The position numbers and the translations under genes were made by a program. 64,000 nt of DNA from JAQIBY01 sp963676165 (GTDB taxonomy: Bacteria; Bacteroidota; Bacteroidia; Bacteroidales; ML635J-15). Positions 9,401 to 18,259 of this stretch are shown here, one piece after another. Numbering within the stretch: position 1 is the stretch's first letter; every line of letters begins with the position of its first letter. The stretch spans positions 1,612,001 to 1,676,000 of the forward strand of contig OY781043.1 of assembly GCA_963676165.1 (NCBI GenBank). The letters are read 5' to 3'. The notes under the pieces were generated by a model, which made no database searches, was not told the origin of the DNA, and worked only from the letters and a program-made list of their open reading frames with translations.

Positions 9401-11996
9401 TTGTTCCGCATGTTATGGTGTCGTTTCCGGCAAAAGGAATTGGAATTGTGTTGAAGGTCATAATAACGTCATCACTGCCTGTACATTGTCCATTCACAAT
9501 ATTCCAGGTGAAGGTACAATCTCCATAGTCAGATACATTTGCATACATGTCAGGTGAATTTATATTGGTTCCATTTCCTGCCCAAAAGTTACAGGAGGAA
9601 CTCCAGTATCCAATCATTCCAGCAGGAACTTCACTTCCATGCAATTGAATGGAATGACCGCATGTGTCATTAGTAACTCCAGCATCTGCAATTGGAATTT
9701 GTTTCCACATCACAGGAGTCCCTTGTCCTGTGGAGTAGCAGCTCTCTGTACTTATCACATGAGAGTCAAAATTTTCGTCGTAACCGGAAACCGGTGAAAT
9801 GTAATAAGTTTGGTTGAATTCTGCACCAATATCAGTACGACAAAAGTCTGGTGTGCTATTGTATGCAATCGCATTATGGTCTCCATTATGAATGAAAAAT
9901 TCAAAATGAGAATTTCCAATCATAAGTGAATCTTGATTGTGGCTCACATAGGCCCCTGTGCATTCGTTGCCACAAAGTTGTATAAGTTGCAGGGATGACA
10001 TGGTGCCAGGAGCAGGACAATTACAATCTCTGAACCCGGAAAAATCAAAACTATTGCATCCATGAAGGTCAGTGATTACATATGTATAGCTTGAACCAGA
10101 AGAGTGGGTTTCGAGAAAATCTGAATCCTCTTGAGAATTTCCATTAACAAGATAATTTGATGTAGGATTACCATCGCTGTCAATAACGCTAAATGTGACT
10201 TCATACTCAGATTGAGAATTGACACAATTCTGATCATTAAAATCTATGACTTCAATTTCGTCAAAAACACTGAAGCTAATTTCACTTTGTGGCGAAGTTG
10301 TACATGGTCCTGATACAGTGTTAATTATGGTGTAGTCTCCTGGGTCAAGTGAGCTTGGGTTAATATAGCCAGTTAATGTTTGATTTGATATGTCAGGATA
10401 AGAAGTTATTGTTCCAATGTTTTGTATGATAAGCTCTTGTATTTCATCTGTGCGACACATATCTGTAATTGGAGTAATTGTGGGGTCAAGAATTTGATTG
10501 AAAGTGATGCTAACCATATCACTTGCTTCACAAATGGTTTCTCCATTGTGAGTTTCAGTGAATAGAAATTCATAGGTTCCAGGAGAATTTACTGTGACAT
10601 TTGTTTGTGCTGATAAAGCGTTGATAAAGTTTGCATTCCCGGGGCCACTTACTTGTGTCCATTGCAAATTGTTGGATGGAGAAGTAATGACTGCATTCAA
10701 GCTGTATTCCATTCCACAAACAGATTCGTCAGGACCTGCATCTGGGTCAGGAGTGGGCGAGATGCTGACAGTTTCACTGCTGTTGCCAGTACATCCATTT
10801 TCATTTGTGACGGTCACGTGATATGTTCCGCTATGTGTTGTTTCTGAAAATGGAATTTCAGGATTTTCTTGTGTGCTGGTATATCCATTTGGACCTGTCC
10901 ATTCGTAGGTGTTTCCCGCATCCCCCGATACAGATAATAAAAGAGTTTCTCCTGAACACAAACTGGAATTTGAATTTGCTGTTACGCTTAACCCATGATT
11001 GATAACTTCCACACATGCACTCGCTGTGGTTCCAGAGCCATCAGTGACAGTTACACAATAATTGCCTTCACAAAGGCCTGTTGCTGTTTCTGTTGTTTGT
11101 AGCATTTCATCATTCCAGAGATAGGAGTATGGAGCTGTCCCACCGGCAACATTCACGCTAGCTGTTCCGACACAAGTAATTTCTGGTTCTGGGATACAGT
11201 CATCATTGCATGTTCCGTAAGTTGGGATGTAAGTGGTATTGTATGCCCAATTGCCTCCGTCCGGTACTCTTTTCCAGCTTCTGTCAGTTTGAGGAGCGCT
11301 GCTGGATACATAAGTCTTTCTATCGTTGGGAATATCATCATAATCCATTAATGGACCGGAATAGTCGCAACCATTTATAGGTCCTGGATTACATGACGGA
11401 GTTGAGACACATTGTGATTGATACCAAGAAATAGCATCTTGGGGAACGCCGTTATTATCATAAAACGCAAACCAACCACCTAAGTTTGGGAACCATAATC
11501 TCCAACTGTTGCCAAGACATATTGCACTGTTGTTGTCAAGTACTATTTCTATTGTATTTCCTCCATTTTCAACTAGCAACAGTGGATCAACTGCTGGAGC
11601 ATTTATTCCTCTGACAATAGCAAAACCTTGAGGTGGAACGATAGATCCTTCAGGAATGATGAATCCCCCAGGTTCACAACTGCCATCTGGTGCAGCATTC
11701 CCGAGGAAATAGCAAGAAATATCTACCCATTCACATTGATCCGGATTGTAGAGTTCTATCCATTCTGCTTCTCTGGTTAAGCCTGATTGTGTGCCGTAAA
11801 TTGAGCCGTCACCAACGGATGGACTGGCTAAAATTTCATTGATTAAAATACTTGGTCCATCGTAATTACAGTCTATACCATTACAAACTGTGTTTTCTTC
11901 AGAGCTCATTTCGAGATTTAATTGTGCATCTACTTGTTGAATGCACAAAAGCATGCAAATGCTTAAAAGGGAGTGCTTGATTGCTATTTTCTTCAT
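6429..11996 (-). CDS. Giant secreted adhesin-like protein: lamin-tail domain, PKD/Ig repeats, T9SS type B C-terminus
   Basis: The 1855-residue protein has a cleavable signal peptide (about residues 1-24). A lamin tail domain at about 45-190 carries I-L-I-N-E-I-L-A-S and E-W-I-E-L-Y-N-P. Many Ig/PKD-like modules follow, with recurring D-A-G-x-D...C-G and W-S/T-x-x-x-G-x-x signatures. A PKD near 1690 carries W-Y-F-G-D-G-E. The CHU_C terminal module (F-T-P-N-G-D-N-M-N-D, N-R-W-G-R-T-I-Y-E, W-D-G-K-L-S-G-G) targets it to the type IX system. It should be exported and attached to the surface as a long stalk-like adhesin. The lamin-tail module also seems to occur in the small protein at 14.8 kb. The gene is alone on its strand. 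Confidence 0.85.
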   Translation of the reverse strand: MKKIAIKHSLLSICMLLCIQQVDAQLNLEMSSEENTVCNGIDCNYDGPSILINEILASPSVGDGSIYGTQSGLTREAEWIELYNPDQCEWVDISCYFLGNAAPDGSCEPGGFIIPEGSIVPPQGFAIVRGINAPAVDPLLLVENGGNTIEIVLDNNSAICLGNSWRLWFPNLGGWFAFYDNNGVPQDAISWYQSQCVSTPSCNPGPINGCDYSGPLMDYDDIPNDRKTYVSSSAPQTDRSWKRVPDGGNWAYNTTYIPTYGTCNDDCIPEPEITCVGTASVNVAGGTAPYSYLWNDEMLQTTETATGLCEGNYCVTVTDGSGTTASACVEVINHGLSVTANSNSSLCSGETLLLSVSGDAGNTYEWTGPNGYTSTQENPEIPFSETTHSGTYHVTVTNENGCTGNSSETVSISPTPDPDAGPDESVCGMEYSLNAVITSPSNNLQWTQVSGPGNANFINALSAQTNVTVNSPGTYEFLFTETHNGETICEASDMVSITFNQILDPTITPITDMCRTDEIQELIIQNIGTITSYPDISNQTLTGYINPSSLDPGDYTIINTVSGPCTTSPQSEISFSVFDEIEVIDFNDQNCVNSQSEYEVTFSVIDSDGNPTSNYLVNGNSQEDSDFLETHSSGSSYTYVITDLHGCNSFDFSGFRDCNCPAPGTMSSLQLIQLCGNECTGAYVSHNQDSLMIGNSHFEFFIHNGDHNAIAYNSTPDFCRTDIGAEFNQTYYISPVSGYDENFDSHVISTESCYSTGQGTPVMWKQIPIADAGVTNDTCGHSIQLHGSEVPAGMIGYWSSSCNFWAGNGTNINSPDMYANVSDYGDCTFTWNIVNGQCTGSDDVIMTFNTIPIPFAGNDTITCGTTIELSADQSISGSTMQWSGNASFSSANSPTTNVTVANHGTYWFTVTEYNGSCVNQDEIKVSFIPGPQPIITNSMDSICGTSHHLQANNVNGEGYWSAWVDGNQIYPSFSDNTNPECDVNLSNWSGTFRTVEFIWTETNSYQGVQCTGQASCTLTFAKPTNAFVGIDNYIEHCGNTISLEANMTGNNPEDEGHWIIPDVIGVFSDGSQSPETDFTLTSTGSFGGSADVEFDAYWTVTNGVCYDLDTIHIHLYQRPVAYAGIDQQVCGLYADIGAIFDLPEGSPNYTADGMWSNIGSNPGYANFNPANSDSTSVNVEMPGIYELVWQENNSLLPSCKSTDTLKITFLEMPIIDCGDDFDVCGNTAQLNAVTSGHTILWSDVQGLNYSDFTIENPVVTYAGFGEVDIPAMINNGECVDIDSIRVHFWRRPSATELVADDDTTVCGRVFPRLRAENPGDGVVGNWISDPANGVNFQDQSYIDVVEVLNYGHYTFWWTESTGPDSEGPDFCSDTSDPFTVHFIEIPDANAGTDTVFCGYDGQMNAEISVDNGNSSGSWTDLSGNVIEFETINDPNSNVHSDVLTTDNPTYEYFELVWTEENYGCTNSDTVRVKFERIPIAEMTIIPPRCEGEPASIRANEDSLVNYNWQWNGGLIDSIWPANPQGGKYRHLVHWPNDDTSHIVSLSVENYWGCVSPIIQDTIYEPYRPTYKVVTYPDTCALGKGAFEFLPDTTTEYPSFSWFDVNGEEQPVPVGDTIFNIPAGTYEGTHQYLTFNNTWSTQYINLYGTDQCVDAIEFDIDTAGVVKAEFVVSAATDMNALVAPNAEVIFDNLSDGDDVRTSCTWYFGDGESENTCDEQVIHVYTEPNECYEPYLVVRVRDLPECRDTAFMECITIDDMSELEIPNIFTPNGDNMNDFFQVRAQTLQTFRGIIVNRWGRTIYEWTDYETMEAGWDGKLSGGSNASPGVYYYIIKATGMDGVEYDESGPFHLVREKQ

Positions 11997-12191
11997 AATC
12001 CGGCGTTTTTCGTTGTTCGTGATTGGATTTTTGTTCTAGGTTTTATTATCTCAAATATTTCATAGAAGAAATTATAATTATCAGACAGTGTAAAGTGTGG
12101 TTTCGTTGTCCGTATGTGAATGTTTTTTCTTTGATGATTGAGAATTTATCTTGTTTGATTTGAAAAAACTAGATTGGAAGCTCAATCTTTA

Positions 12192-12222
12192 TTGTTCGAT
12201 TTCCATTCAATTTGTATCTTTG
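12192..12222 (+). promoter_or_regulatory. Bacteroidota-type promoter of the PAP2 gene
   Basis: A -7 element TATCTTTG (12215-12222) is preceded 20 bp upstream by a TTG -33 element. It lies inside the longest open frame of the next gene, which argues for the ATG at 12241 rather than the upstream TTG. Confidence 0.6.
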
Positions 12223-12240
12223 AAAACAAAACCAGATTGC

Positions 12241-12903
12241 ATGAAAAGACAATATAAGATAGAAGTTATTATTCCATTGATTTTGATTTTTCTGTCTATG
12301 CTAATCGTTTTGTTAAGCTTTGATAAAACTCAGATTCATTTAACTGTTAATGCTTGGAATGGTACCTTTAGTGATAAGTTATTTTTCTATTTAACCAATC
12401 TTGGTGATGGCTTATTTGCTTTGATTATTATGGTTTTAGCTTTATTAATTAAGTTTCGTTTCTCCATCATGTTTGCTCTGTCTTACTTAAGCTCAGCGCT
12501 TATTGTACAAGTGCTAAAGCATGGTGTGTTCGCTGAAGCAATGCGTCCCGTGAGGTTTTTTCAAGAGACAGATTTTACTTTACATCTTGTCGATGGTGTC
12601 CATCAGCATTCTTATTTAACTTTTCCTTCTGGACATTCAGCTTCTGCATTTGCTGTATTTATACTGTTGTCCTTACTGACAAAGCGTCCTGTTTTGGCTG
12701 TGGCTTTTGTGCTTGTTGCCTTTTTTGTTGCTTTTTCACGAATTTACTTGTCTCAACATTTCTTGCTCGATGTTTTTGTAGGATCAATGCTTGGATGTAT
12801 CGCTGCTTTCTTTGCGTTTTATTGGGTGAGAAAGTGGAAGCCAGCTTGGTTAAATCGCTCTTTATTGTCGCTTAGAGAAAAAGGATCAAAGGAAAATGTG
12901 TGA
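12241..12903 (+). CDS. PAP2 superfamily membrane phosphatase
   Basis: This 220-aa integral membrane phosphatase carries the three PAP2 motifs in order: K-H-G-V-F-A-E-A-M-R-P, F-P-S-G-H-S-A-S, and S-R-I-Y-L-S-Q-H-F-L-L-D. Such enzymes dephosphorylate phosphatidate, undecaprenyl pyrophosphate or lipid A at the outer face of the inner membrane; the substrate cannot be told from sequence. Five to six transmembrane segments are visible. The start is ATG 12241 because a promoter -7 box lies directly upstream. The GT2 gene follows 57 bp later, and envelope glycan or lipid work is a reasonable theme for the pair. Confidence 0.85.
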   Translation: MKRQYKIEVIIPLILIFLSMLIVLLSFDKTQIHLTVNAWNGTFSDKLFFYLTNLGDGLFALIIMVLALLIKFRFSIMFALSYLSSALIVQVLKHGVFAEAMRPVRFFQETDFTLHLVDGVHQHSYLTFPSGHSASAFAVFILLSLLTKRPVLAVAFVLVAFFVAFSRIYLSQHFLLDVFVGSMLGCIAAFFAFYWVRKWKPAWLNRSLLSLREKGSKENV

Positions 12904-12960
12904 TGAAGATAATTTTGTTGAACGAAAAAGAAGAATTAAATTTATCCTTTCAAATTTAAT

Positions 12961-13713
12961 ATGATAGATTCAAAGAAAATAGCCGTTGTGTTGCCGGCAT
13001 ATAATGCGGCAAAGACTCTGGAAATAACTTACAATGAAATACCTTTCGATGTTGTAGATACTGTTATCTTGGTTGATGATAAAAGTCAAGACAATACGGT
13101 TGATGTTGGAAAAAGTTTAGGAATTCAACATGTCGTTGCACATGATGAAAACAAGGGATATGGAGGAAATCAAAAGTCTTGTTACAATAAAGCATTGGAG
13201 TTGGGAGCTGATATTGTGATAATGCTTCATCCTGATTATCAATATACTCCTAAATTAATTGAGAGTATGGCCTATTTGATTGCCAATGATGTCTATCCAG
13301 TAGTACTTGGCTCACGAATACTTGGAAAAGGTGCTTTAAGAGGAGGGATGCCTTTTTATAAATATTTTGCAAACCGCATGTTGACTTTTTCTCAGAATGT
13401 CTTGATGTCTCAGAAACTGTCAGAATATCATACAGGCTATAGGGCATTTTCTGCAAATGTATTAAACTCAATTGATTATAATGTGAATTCTGATGATTTT
13501 GTATTTGATAATCAGATGCTTGCTCAGATATTTTTTGCAGGTTTTGAAATCGCAGAAATAACTTGTCCAACCAAATACTTCGATGAGGCTTCTTCCATTA
13601 ATTTTAAACGCTCTGTGAAGTATGGAATGGGAGTTTTAGGAACATCTTTTGCTTACCGCTTTCAAAAGTGGGGTTTAGCCAAATATAAAATATTTAGAAG
13701 CCCTGTCTTATGA
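12961..13713 (+). CDS. Family 2 glycosyltransferase
   Basis: This is a 250-aa GT-A fold glycosyltransferase resembling dolichyl/polyprenyl-phosphate mannose synthases without their membrane tail. The N-terminus V-V-L-P-A-Y-N-A-A-K-T-L and L-V-D-D-K-S-Q-D-N-T are the nucleotide-sugar binding strands. M-L-H-P-D-Y-Q-Y takes the place of the D-x-D motif, as is common in this subgroup, and Y-H-T-G-Y-R-A-F is the acceptor-side motif. It is probably cytosolic, transferring a sugar to a polyprenyl phosphate. It overlaps the CapA-like gene by 4 nt (ATGA), which suggests translational coupling. Confidence 0.85.
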   Translation: MIDSKKIAVVLPAYNAAKTLEITYNEIPFDVVDTVILVDDKSQDNTVDVGKSLGIQHVVAHDENKGYGGNQKSCYNKALELGADIVIMLHPDYQYTPKLIESMAYLIANDVYPVVLGSRILGKGALRGGMPFYKYFANRMLTFSQNVLMSQKLSEYHTGYRAFSANVLNSIDYNVNSDDFVFDNQMLAQIFFAGFEIAEITCPTKYFDEASSINFKRSVKYGMGVLGTSFAYRFQKWGLAKYKIFRSPVL

Positions 13714-14786
13714 AGCGTGTAATCTTTGCCTTATTTATCTTATGTTCTATTTCTGCTTATTCTCAGGAGGTTAAAACCTTAAGTGTCGTTTTTGGTGGAG
13801 ACATTATGGCGCATGACGATCAATTAGCATCAGCATATTATGCCGAGGATTCCACCTGGGATTTTCGAATGTGGTTTGATGAAATTGATCATTTGTTTCA
13901 AGCGGCAGATTTGTGTGTCGCTAATCTCGAAGTCCCCTTGGGAGTAAAACCATACAAAGGTTATCCGAGTTTTGGCTCACCTCTTGAATTTGCTAGAGAT
14001 TTAAAATCAGCAGGTTTTAATCTGTTAATGACAGCAAACAATCATTCCAGTGATAGGCAACGTGCAGGAATTATTCGTACTTGCGAAATCCTTGATAGTC
14101 TTGAAATTCCAAATACAGGAATGTGGGTTTCTAAAGATGAAAGGGAAAAACGTACCCCTCTTATTATCGAGAAAAACGGTTTTCGTCTTGCATTCCTCAA
14201 TTACACATATGGCACAAACGGAAGTCCACATCCGGATTTGATTTCGCATATGCTGGAATATCAAATGAAATCTGATATTGAATTTGCAAAGACTAAGTCA
14301 CCAGATAAGGTTATTGTTTTTCTTCATTGGGGAAAGGAATATCAGAGCTTTCCAACAGAAAAACAGAAACAGCTCGTTGAAAAATTGTATGACTGGGGTG
14401 CAGACTATATAATTGGTGCTCATCCTCATGTAATTCAGCCAATCGAATGGACAAAGGATACTGATAAAGAGCGATTTGTTGCTTGGTCGCTTGGAAATGT
14501 TATCTCAAATATGTATTTTAAACGCACAGATGGAGGTGTCTTACTTAATATGCAGCTGGAAAAGCATGGGGATGAGGTGAATATTGCATCTGCATCTTAC
14601 GTGCTAATGTACGTGTATAAATATTTGGATGAAAATGAGCATATTCAGTATCGGCTTTTACCTATGCATGAATATCTGGATCAGCAGCATTATTTTAAGG
14701 TAGATTCTTATGAGAAAATGCTAAGATATAAATCACTGGCTGAGCCTGTTATGGAGCATAACGTTAATGTTCCTGCTTGGCCGTAA
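13710..14786 (+). CDS. CapA-type metallophosphatase-fold protein
   Basis: The 358-aa protein has a signal peptide (M-K-R-V-I-F-A-L-F-I-L-C-S-I-S-A) and the PGA_cap/CapA fold. Metal-site signatures in order are G-G-D-I-M-A-H, A-N-L-E-V-P-L, T-A-N-N-H-S-S-D, L-H-W-G-K-E-Y and G-A-H-P-H-V-I-Q. The family is named for poly-gamma-glutamate capsule synthesis, but most members outside Bacillus are uncharacterised and this one has no capB or capC beside it. Its coupling to a polyprenyl-sugar transferase points to envelope polymer metabolism. Confidence 0.8.
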   Translation: MKRVIFALFILCSISAYSQEVKTLSVVFGGDIMAHDDQLASAYYAEDSTWDFRMWFDEIDHLFQAADLCVANLEVPLGVKPYKGYPSFGSPLEFARDLKSAGFNLLMTANNHSSDRQRAGIIRTCEILDSLEIPNTGMWVSKDEREKRTPLIIEKNGFRLAFLNYTYGTNGSPHPDLISHMLEYQMKSDIEFAKTKSPDKVIVFLHWGKEYQSFPTEKQKQLVEKLYDWGADYIIGAHPHVIQPIEWTKDTDKERFVAWSLGNVISNMYFKRTDGGVLLNMQLEKHGDEVNIASASYVLMYVYKYLDENEHIQYRLLPMHEYLDQQHYFKVDSYEKMLRYKSLAEPVMEHNVNVPAWP

Positions 14787-14796
14787 AAATGAAAAT

Positions 14797-15639
14797 ATGA
14801 AATATATTTTTCTTGCCGTTTTAACTGCGTTTTCAGTGCTTTCCTTTGCGATAGAACAGAAAATGGAATCTGATACTTTGCCAAAATGTTCTGTAATTTT
14901 ACAACCTGAATGTGCTGGAAGTTTACAATATGAATTTGACTCTTTGATTTCAATGGACTCAGATCAGGTTTTTGCAGAAATGGACTTTTCACTTGAGTTC
15001 TATGCTGGATGGCATTGCATTGATACAGTTATTCATTATGATGAAGATGGTAGTCCTGAGCAAGTTGTTTTTCTCGCTGAAAAACTTGATGTATCTGAAT
15101 TTCAAGATAGCATTGTCATTTCAGAAATATTCTTTTCGGCATATTTAGACGATAGTTTAAGTAATTGGTTTGAATTGACAAATATTACAGATCATGTGAT
15201 TGTCTTGGAACATGCATGTATTCAGACTACAATAGGAAAACAGATTGTTGAATCAGCCATTGAATTACCTGCAAAATCTTGTGTTCAGCTGTTTGCCAAA
15301 GATTTAAACTTACAATTTGAAAAAGATTCCTTGATTTTTGCTGATGCTGAAAATCGAATTATTTCTTCAGTTTGTTGGGATGCCTCACGGATGAATTTCC
15401 CCACAGATTCTATCTTTAGTTTAGAAATAATTGATGTGTTTGGGGCAACGAGAGAAGTGTCTAATTGGGAGATTATTTATGGTCAAGGAACTCCCGGTCA
15501 GTGCCCACAGGCTTACAAGGAAAGCTTGGGACAAGAAACAATTTGGTCTTGGTTACAGTTTGTTGTTTGGGGTGTCGCTTTTATTTTACTCATTATGATC
15601 ATTGGTTTAAGTTTTAAAAAGCGGAAACTCAATGCCTGA
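14797..15639 (+). CDS. Exported protein with LTD-like domain and C-terminal membrane anchor
   Basis: The frame opens at 14767 inside the previous gene, but ATG 14797 begins a clear signal peptide (M-K-Y-I-F-L-A-V-L-T-A-F-S-V-L-S-F-A) and is preferred. The 280-aa product has a beta-rich middle. I-V-I-S-E-I-F-F-S...N-W-F-E-L-T-N-I-T-D resembles the opening of a lamin tail domain, as in the giant adhesin at 6.4-12 kb. The C-terminus is one transmembrane helix followed by K-K-R-K. The likely topology is a periplasmic domain anchored in the inner membrane. It is not assignable to a pathway; proximity to the CapA-like gene suggests an operon. Confidence 0.6.
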   Translation: MKYIFLAVLTAFSVLSFAIEQKMESDTLPKCSVILQPECAGSLQYEFDSLISMDSDQVFAEMDFSLEFYAGWHCIDTVIHYDEDGSPEQVVFLAEKLDVSEFQDSIVISEIFFSAYLDDSLSNWFELTNITDHVIVLEHACIQTTIGKQIVESAIELPAKSCVQLFAKDLNLQFEKDSLIFADAENRIISSVCWDASRMNFPTDSIFSLEIIDVFGATREVSNWEIIYGQGTPGQCPQAYKESLGQETIWSWLQFVVWGVAFILLIMIIGLSFKKRKLNA

Positions 15640-15787
15640 AAAAGACTTGAAGTAACCCGTTGCTACTTCACATCTTATTAGTCCAAATCTGACGTTAAAT
15701 GACTTGTATCCGTCTCCACGATGACGTATAGTTTTACGGGATAAAACTTTCGATTTTTACATCCATAATTTTCAAAAAGGATGTACT

Positions 15788-16150
15788 ATGATTTTTAACT
15801 TTAATGACACTACCCGTTTTTATTTCTACAGAGAGCCAGTTGATATGCGAAAAGGAATCCATTCGTTATATCATTTGGTAAAAACAACAGGTAATATGGA
15901 TGCGCTCACTGGCGATGGTTATGTTTTTATTGGTAGGACACGTAAATCGTTAAAGGTATTACGATGGCAAAAAGAAGGATTCGTGCTTTACAACAAAAAA
16001 TTGGAACTGGGTCGTTATACCCTGCCTCGACAGGTAGGAGATACCCCCTTCTTTGAGGTAGAGAGAGGTCTTCTTGACCAGATCGTCAATGCGATAAAAC
16101 AAAAAAGCAATTCAAATGAGCTTCGTCTGAAAGTCATGCTAAGTATCTGA
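15788..16150 (+). CDS. tnpB: IS66 accessory protein TnpB
   Basis: The 120-aa protein has the signature of the IS66 Orf2 family: Y-F-Y-R-E-P-V-D-M-R-K-G-I near the N-terminus, then G-Y-V-F-I-G-R-T-R-K-S-L-K-V-L-R-W-Q-K-E-G-F. TnpB is required together with TnpC for transposition of these elements; its biochemical role is unsettled. The length is normal and there are no frameshifts. Confidence 0.9.
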   Translation: MIFNFNDTTRFYFYREPVDMRKGIHSLYHLVKTTGNMDALTGDGYVFIGRTRKSLKVLRWQKEGFVLYNKKLELGRYTLPRQVGDTPFFEVERGLLDQIVNAIKQKSNSNELRLKVMLSI

Positions 16151-16164
16151 AAAAGAGTAAAAAA

Positions 16165-16216
16165 GATGCAAAAATAATATGTTTTTTCCATAGTAAAACC
16201 ATATTATTTTTGTATC
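16165..16216. repeat. Inverted repeat in the tnpB-tnpC gap
   Basis: Arms of 17 bp (16165-16181 and 16200-16216) match with one G/A difference and enclose an 18-nt loop. The right arm ends 8 bp before the tnpC start codon, so in the mRNA the hairpin would reach the ribosome binding region. It could throttle translation or act as an attenuator. The right arm also carries TATCTTTA, close to a Bacteroidota -7 box. Confidence 0.65.
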
Positions 16217-16224
16217 TTTAAGCT

Positions 16225-17661
16225 ATGACAGACAGGGAGTTAGTGATATTTTTACAACAACAAGTTTCAGCATTGACTGCTACAATTACCTCTCTATCTC
16301 AAGAGGTGGCATCTTTAAAGGCGGCACTCTTGGAGAAGGATAAAAACGCTGAAAAGATGAAGCAGTTTGCAAGCGTCAATCTCCCTAAAAAGACTGAAAA
16401 ACGCAAGGGAAAGGAAAAACATCCGGCTCCCACGCCAAAAAAACGCGGCAACAATGGTGCAAAAAGAAAGGCTTATGACAATATAGAAGAAGTTATTGAT
16501 GATGTTTTGCCTTCTGATGCCGAATTTGACGAAAAGGTTGCTGTTTTCCTGTTTCACAAAGATGTGATAAGGTATGAGTATATCCCCCCACGCCTGATAA
16601 AACATATTTATCGGTGTAAAAAATACAGGATGGGCGATGTTTTTTTTGAGGGGAAAGCTCCCATCGCTCCATTTCTAAATTCTAACTTTGATGCTTCATT
16701 TTTAGCCTACCTGATTCAACAACGGTATGTTTATGGAATGCCTGTTGAACGGACAATGAAGTATCTGAATGAAATGGGGATTGATATTCCCAAAGCAACG
16801 CTTCATGGGTTGATAGAAAAATCGGCAGCACTGCTCGATAAGTTAACACCTGTTCTCAAAGATGCTATTCTTTCAGATGCTTACATCCATTTTGATGAAA
16901 CTTATCACACCATATTAGGTGGTGACAACGGAAGTCGTAAAGGTTATTTTTGGAGTGTGTTATCTCACCAAAATAATTTGATCCAATTTATTTACGAAAA
17001 TGGTTCACGGAGCAAAAACGTATTGACAAATTACTTACCTGAAACTTATAATGGTGCTGTTCAAACTGATGGGTACAGCTCATACAAAGTACTGGAAGGA
17101 TGGAATTACCCCAAAGCAATACGCTTAGGTTGTGTGCAACATTGCAAACGAAAGTTTATTGAAATCAAAGAGCAACCAAAAGCAGAAGTGATTATCGATC
17201 TGTACAACCAACTTTACATTATCCGAAAGAAAAAGCCCAAAGAGAAGTGGAAAGAAGAATCACTGAAAGTTTACAATGCTTTGGAAAAAGAACTCAGAAA
17301 GATAGAACAGGATTCCGACACGTTGGGCAATACTATTTTGAGCAAGGCTACTGCATATTGTCTCAATGAACTGGAATCGATTTACAACATTATAATATCT
17401 TCCGATTACGACTTGGACAACAATACGATTGAACGCCCCATGCGTTACATTAGCATCAGCCGTCGCAATTCACTTTTCTGTGGCTCAAACAACGGGGCAG
17501 AGAGAACTGCTACGCTGTATTCTATCGCCATATCATGCCGTCTGAACAATGTAAATACTTTTTCTTACTTCAAAGACGTAATACAGCGTTTAGCCGAAAA
17601 TCAACAAATGACCAACGAGAAATTGAGAGAACTGCTACCGGACAAGTGGGCAGAGGAATAA
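16225..17661 (+). CDS. tnpC: IS66 transposase TnpC
   Basis: This 478-aa DDE transposase has an N-terminal leucine-zipper-like coiled coil (about 5-45) followed by a K-rich stretch. Catalytic-core motifs are H-F-D-E-T-Y-H, A-V-Q-T-D-G-Y-S-S-Y-K, and I-E-R-P-M-R-Y...R-R-N-S-L-F-C-G-S-N-N-G-A-E-R. Zn-ligand-like residues precede the core. All catalytic motifs appear intact, so the element may still be active if tnpA is dispensable or supplied in trans. Confidence 0.93.
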   Translation: MTDRELVIFLQQQVSALTATITSLSQEVASLKAALLEKDKNAEKMKQFASVNLPKKTEKRKGKEKHPAPTPKKRGNNGAKRKAYDNIEEVIDDVLPSDAEFDEKVAVFLFHKDVIRYEYIPPRLIKHIYRCKKYRMGDVFFEGKAPIAPFLNSNFDASFLAYLIQQRYVYGMPVERTMKYLNEMGIDIPKATLHGLIEKSAALLDKLTPVLKDAILSDAYIHFDETYHTILGGDNGSRKGYFWSVLSHQNNLIQFIYENGSRSKNVLTNYLPETYNGAVQTDGYSSYKVLEGWNYPKAIRLGCVQHCKRKFIEIKEQPKAEVIIDLYNQLYIIRKKKPKEKWKEESLKVYNALEKELRKIEQDSDTLGNTILSKATAYCLNELESIYNIIISSDYDLDNNTIERPMRYISISRRNSLFCGSNNGAERTATLYSIAISCRLNNVNTFSYFKDVIQRLAENQQMTNEKLRELLPDKWAEE

Positions 17662-17767
17662 TAGACTTTCAATAGCCTATCAACATTGCAACGTTATCGC
17701 GGAGATGCTTACGCTTGATCCTATAAGATGTATTGAAATATATTGGTTTTTCTGAAATACAATAAAA

Positions 17768-17797
17768 AAAGCTGTCCTCCGATAGAGGGACAGCTTT
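17768..17797 (-). terminator. Terminator of the thrS-infC-rpmI-rplT operon
   Basis: A 10-bp perfect stem (17768-17777 with 17788-17797) is followed on the minus strand by a run of T. It lies 20 bp past the rplT stop codon. Confidence 0.88.
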
Positions 17798-17817
17798 CTC
17801 ATCATATATAAGTGAAA

Positions 17818-18165
17818 TTATTTTTTCACAACTTTTACAATTTCTTTGAATGCTTTAGGATCATTCATTGCAAGGTCAGCAAGTACTTTACGGTTAAGTT
17901 CTAATCCGTGTTTGTGTACTCCACCCATGAATTGTGAATAAGACATTCCGTGCAGGCGAGCTGCAGCGTTGATACGTTGTATCCACAATTTACGGAACAT
18001 TTGCTTTTTAACTTTACGATCGCGGTAAGCATAAGTTAAAGCTTTTTCATAGCTGTTTTTTGCTACCGTCCAAACGTTTTTACGTGCACCAAAATAACCT
18101 CTGGTTTGTTTTAGTACTTTTTTTCTGCGAGCCCTTGAGGCTACTGCGTTTACACTTCTTGGCAT
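17818..18165 (-). CDS. rplT: 50S ribosomal protein L20
   Basis: The 115-aa protein begins M-P-R-S-V-N-A-V-A-S-R-A-R-R-K-K-V-L-K and is basic throughout, as L20 is. It binds 23S rRNA early in large-subunit assembly and in many bacteria represses its own operon by binding the leader. It is the last gene of thrS-infC-rpmI-rplT, followed at once by a terminator. Start and length agree with the family. Confidence 0.97.
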   Translation of the reverse strand: MPRSVNAVASRARRKKVLKQTRGYFGARKNVWTVAKNSYEKALTYAYRDRKVKKQMFRKLWIQRINAAARLHGMSYSQFMGGVHKHGLELNRKVLADLAMNDPKAFKEIVKVVKK

Positions 18166-18259
18166 AATTTTTTCATTTTGTGGTTCAGCGTTCGTTTATT
18201 ACGAATCTTTCAGCTGCAACCAGGTTAATTACTCGTTTAAAAATTAATCGAATTCGGGA

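Larger units (their letters stand above)
15706..17712 (+). mobile_element. IS66-family insertion sequence
   Basis: Ends are imperfect 21-bp inverted repeats: 15706-15726 (starting GTATCCGTCTCC) and 17692-17712, whose complement starts GTAAGCATCTCC; 16 of 21 positions match. Inside are tnpB and tnpC. There is no room for tnpA: only 61 bp separate the left repeat from tnpB. The 8 bp flanking each end (AATGACTT and GCTTGATC) do not match, so no target duplication is visible. Either the insertion is old or one end is misplaced. It sits between the LTD-like gene and the rplT operon terminator. Confidence 0.75.
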
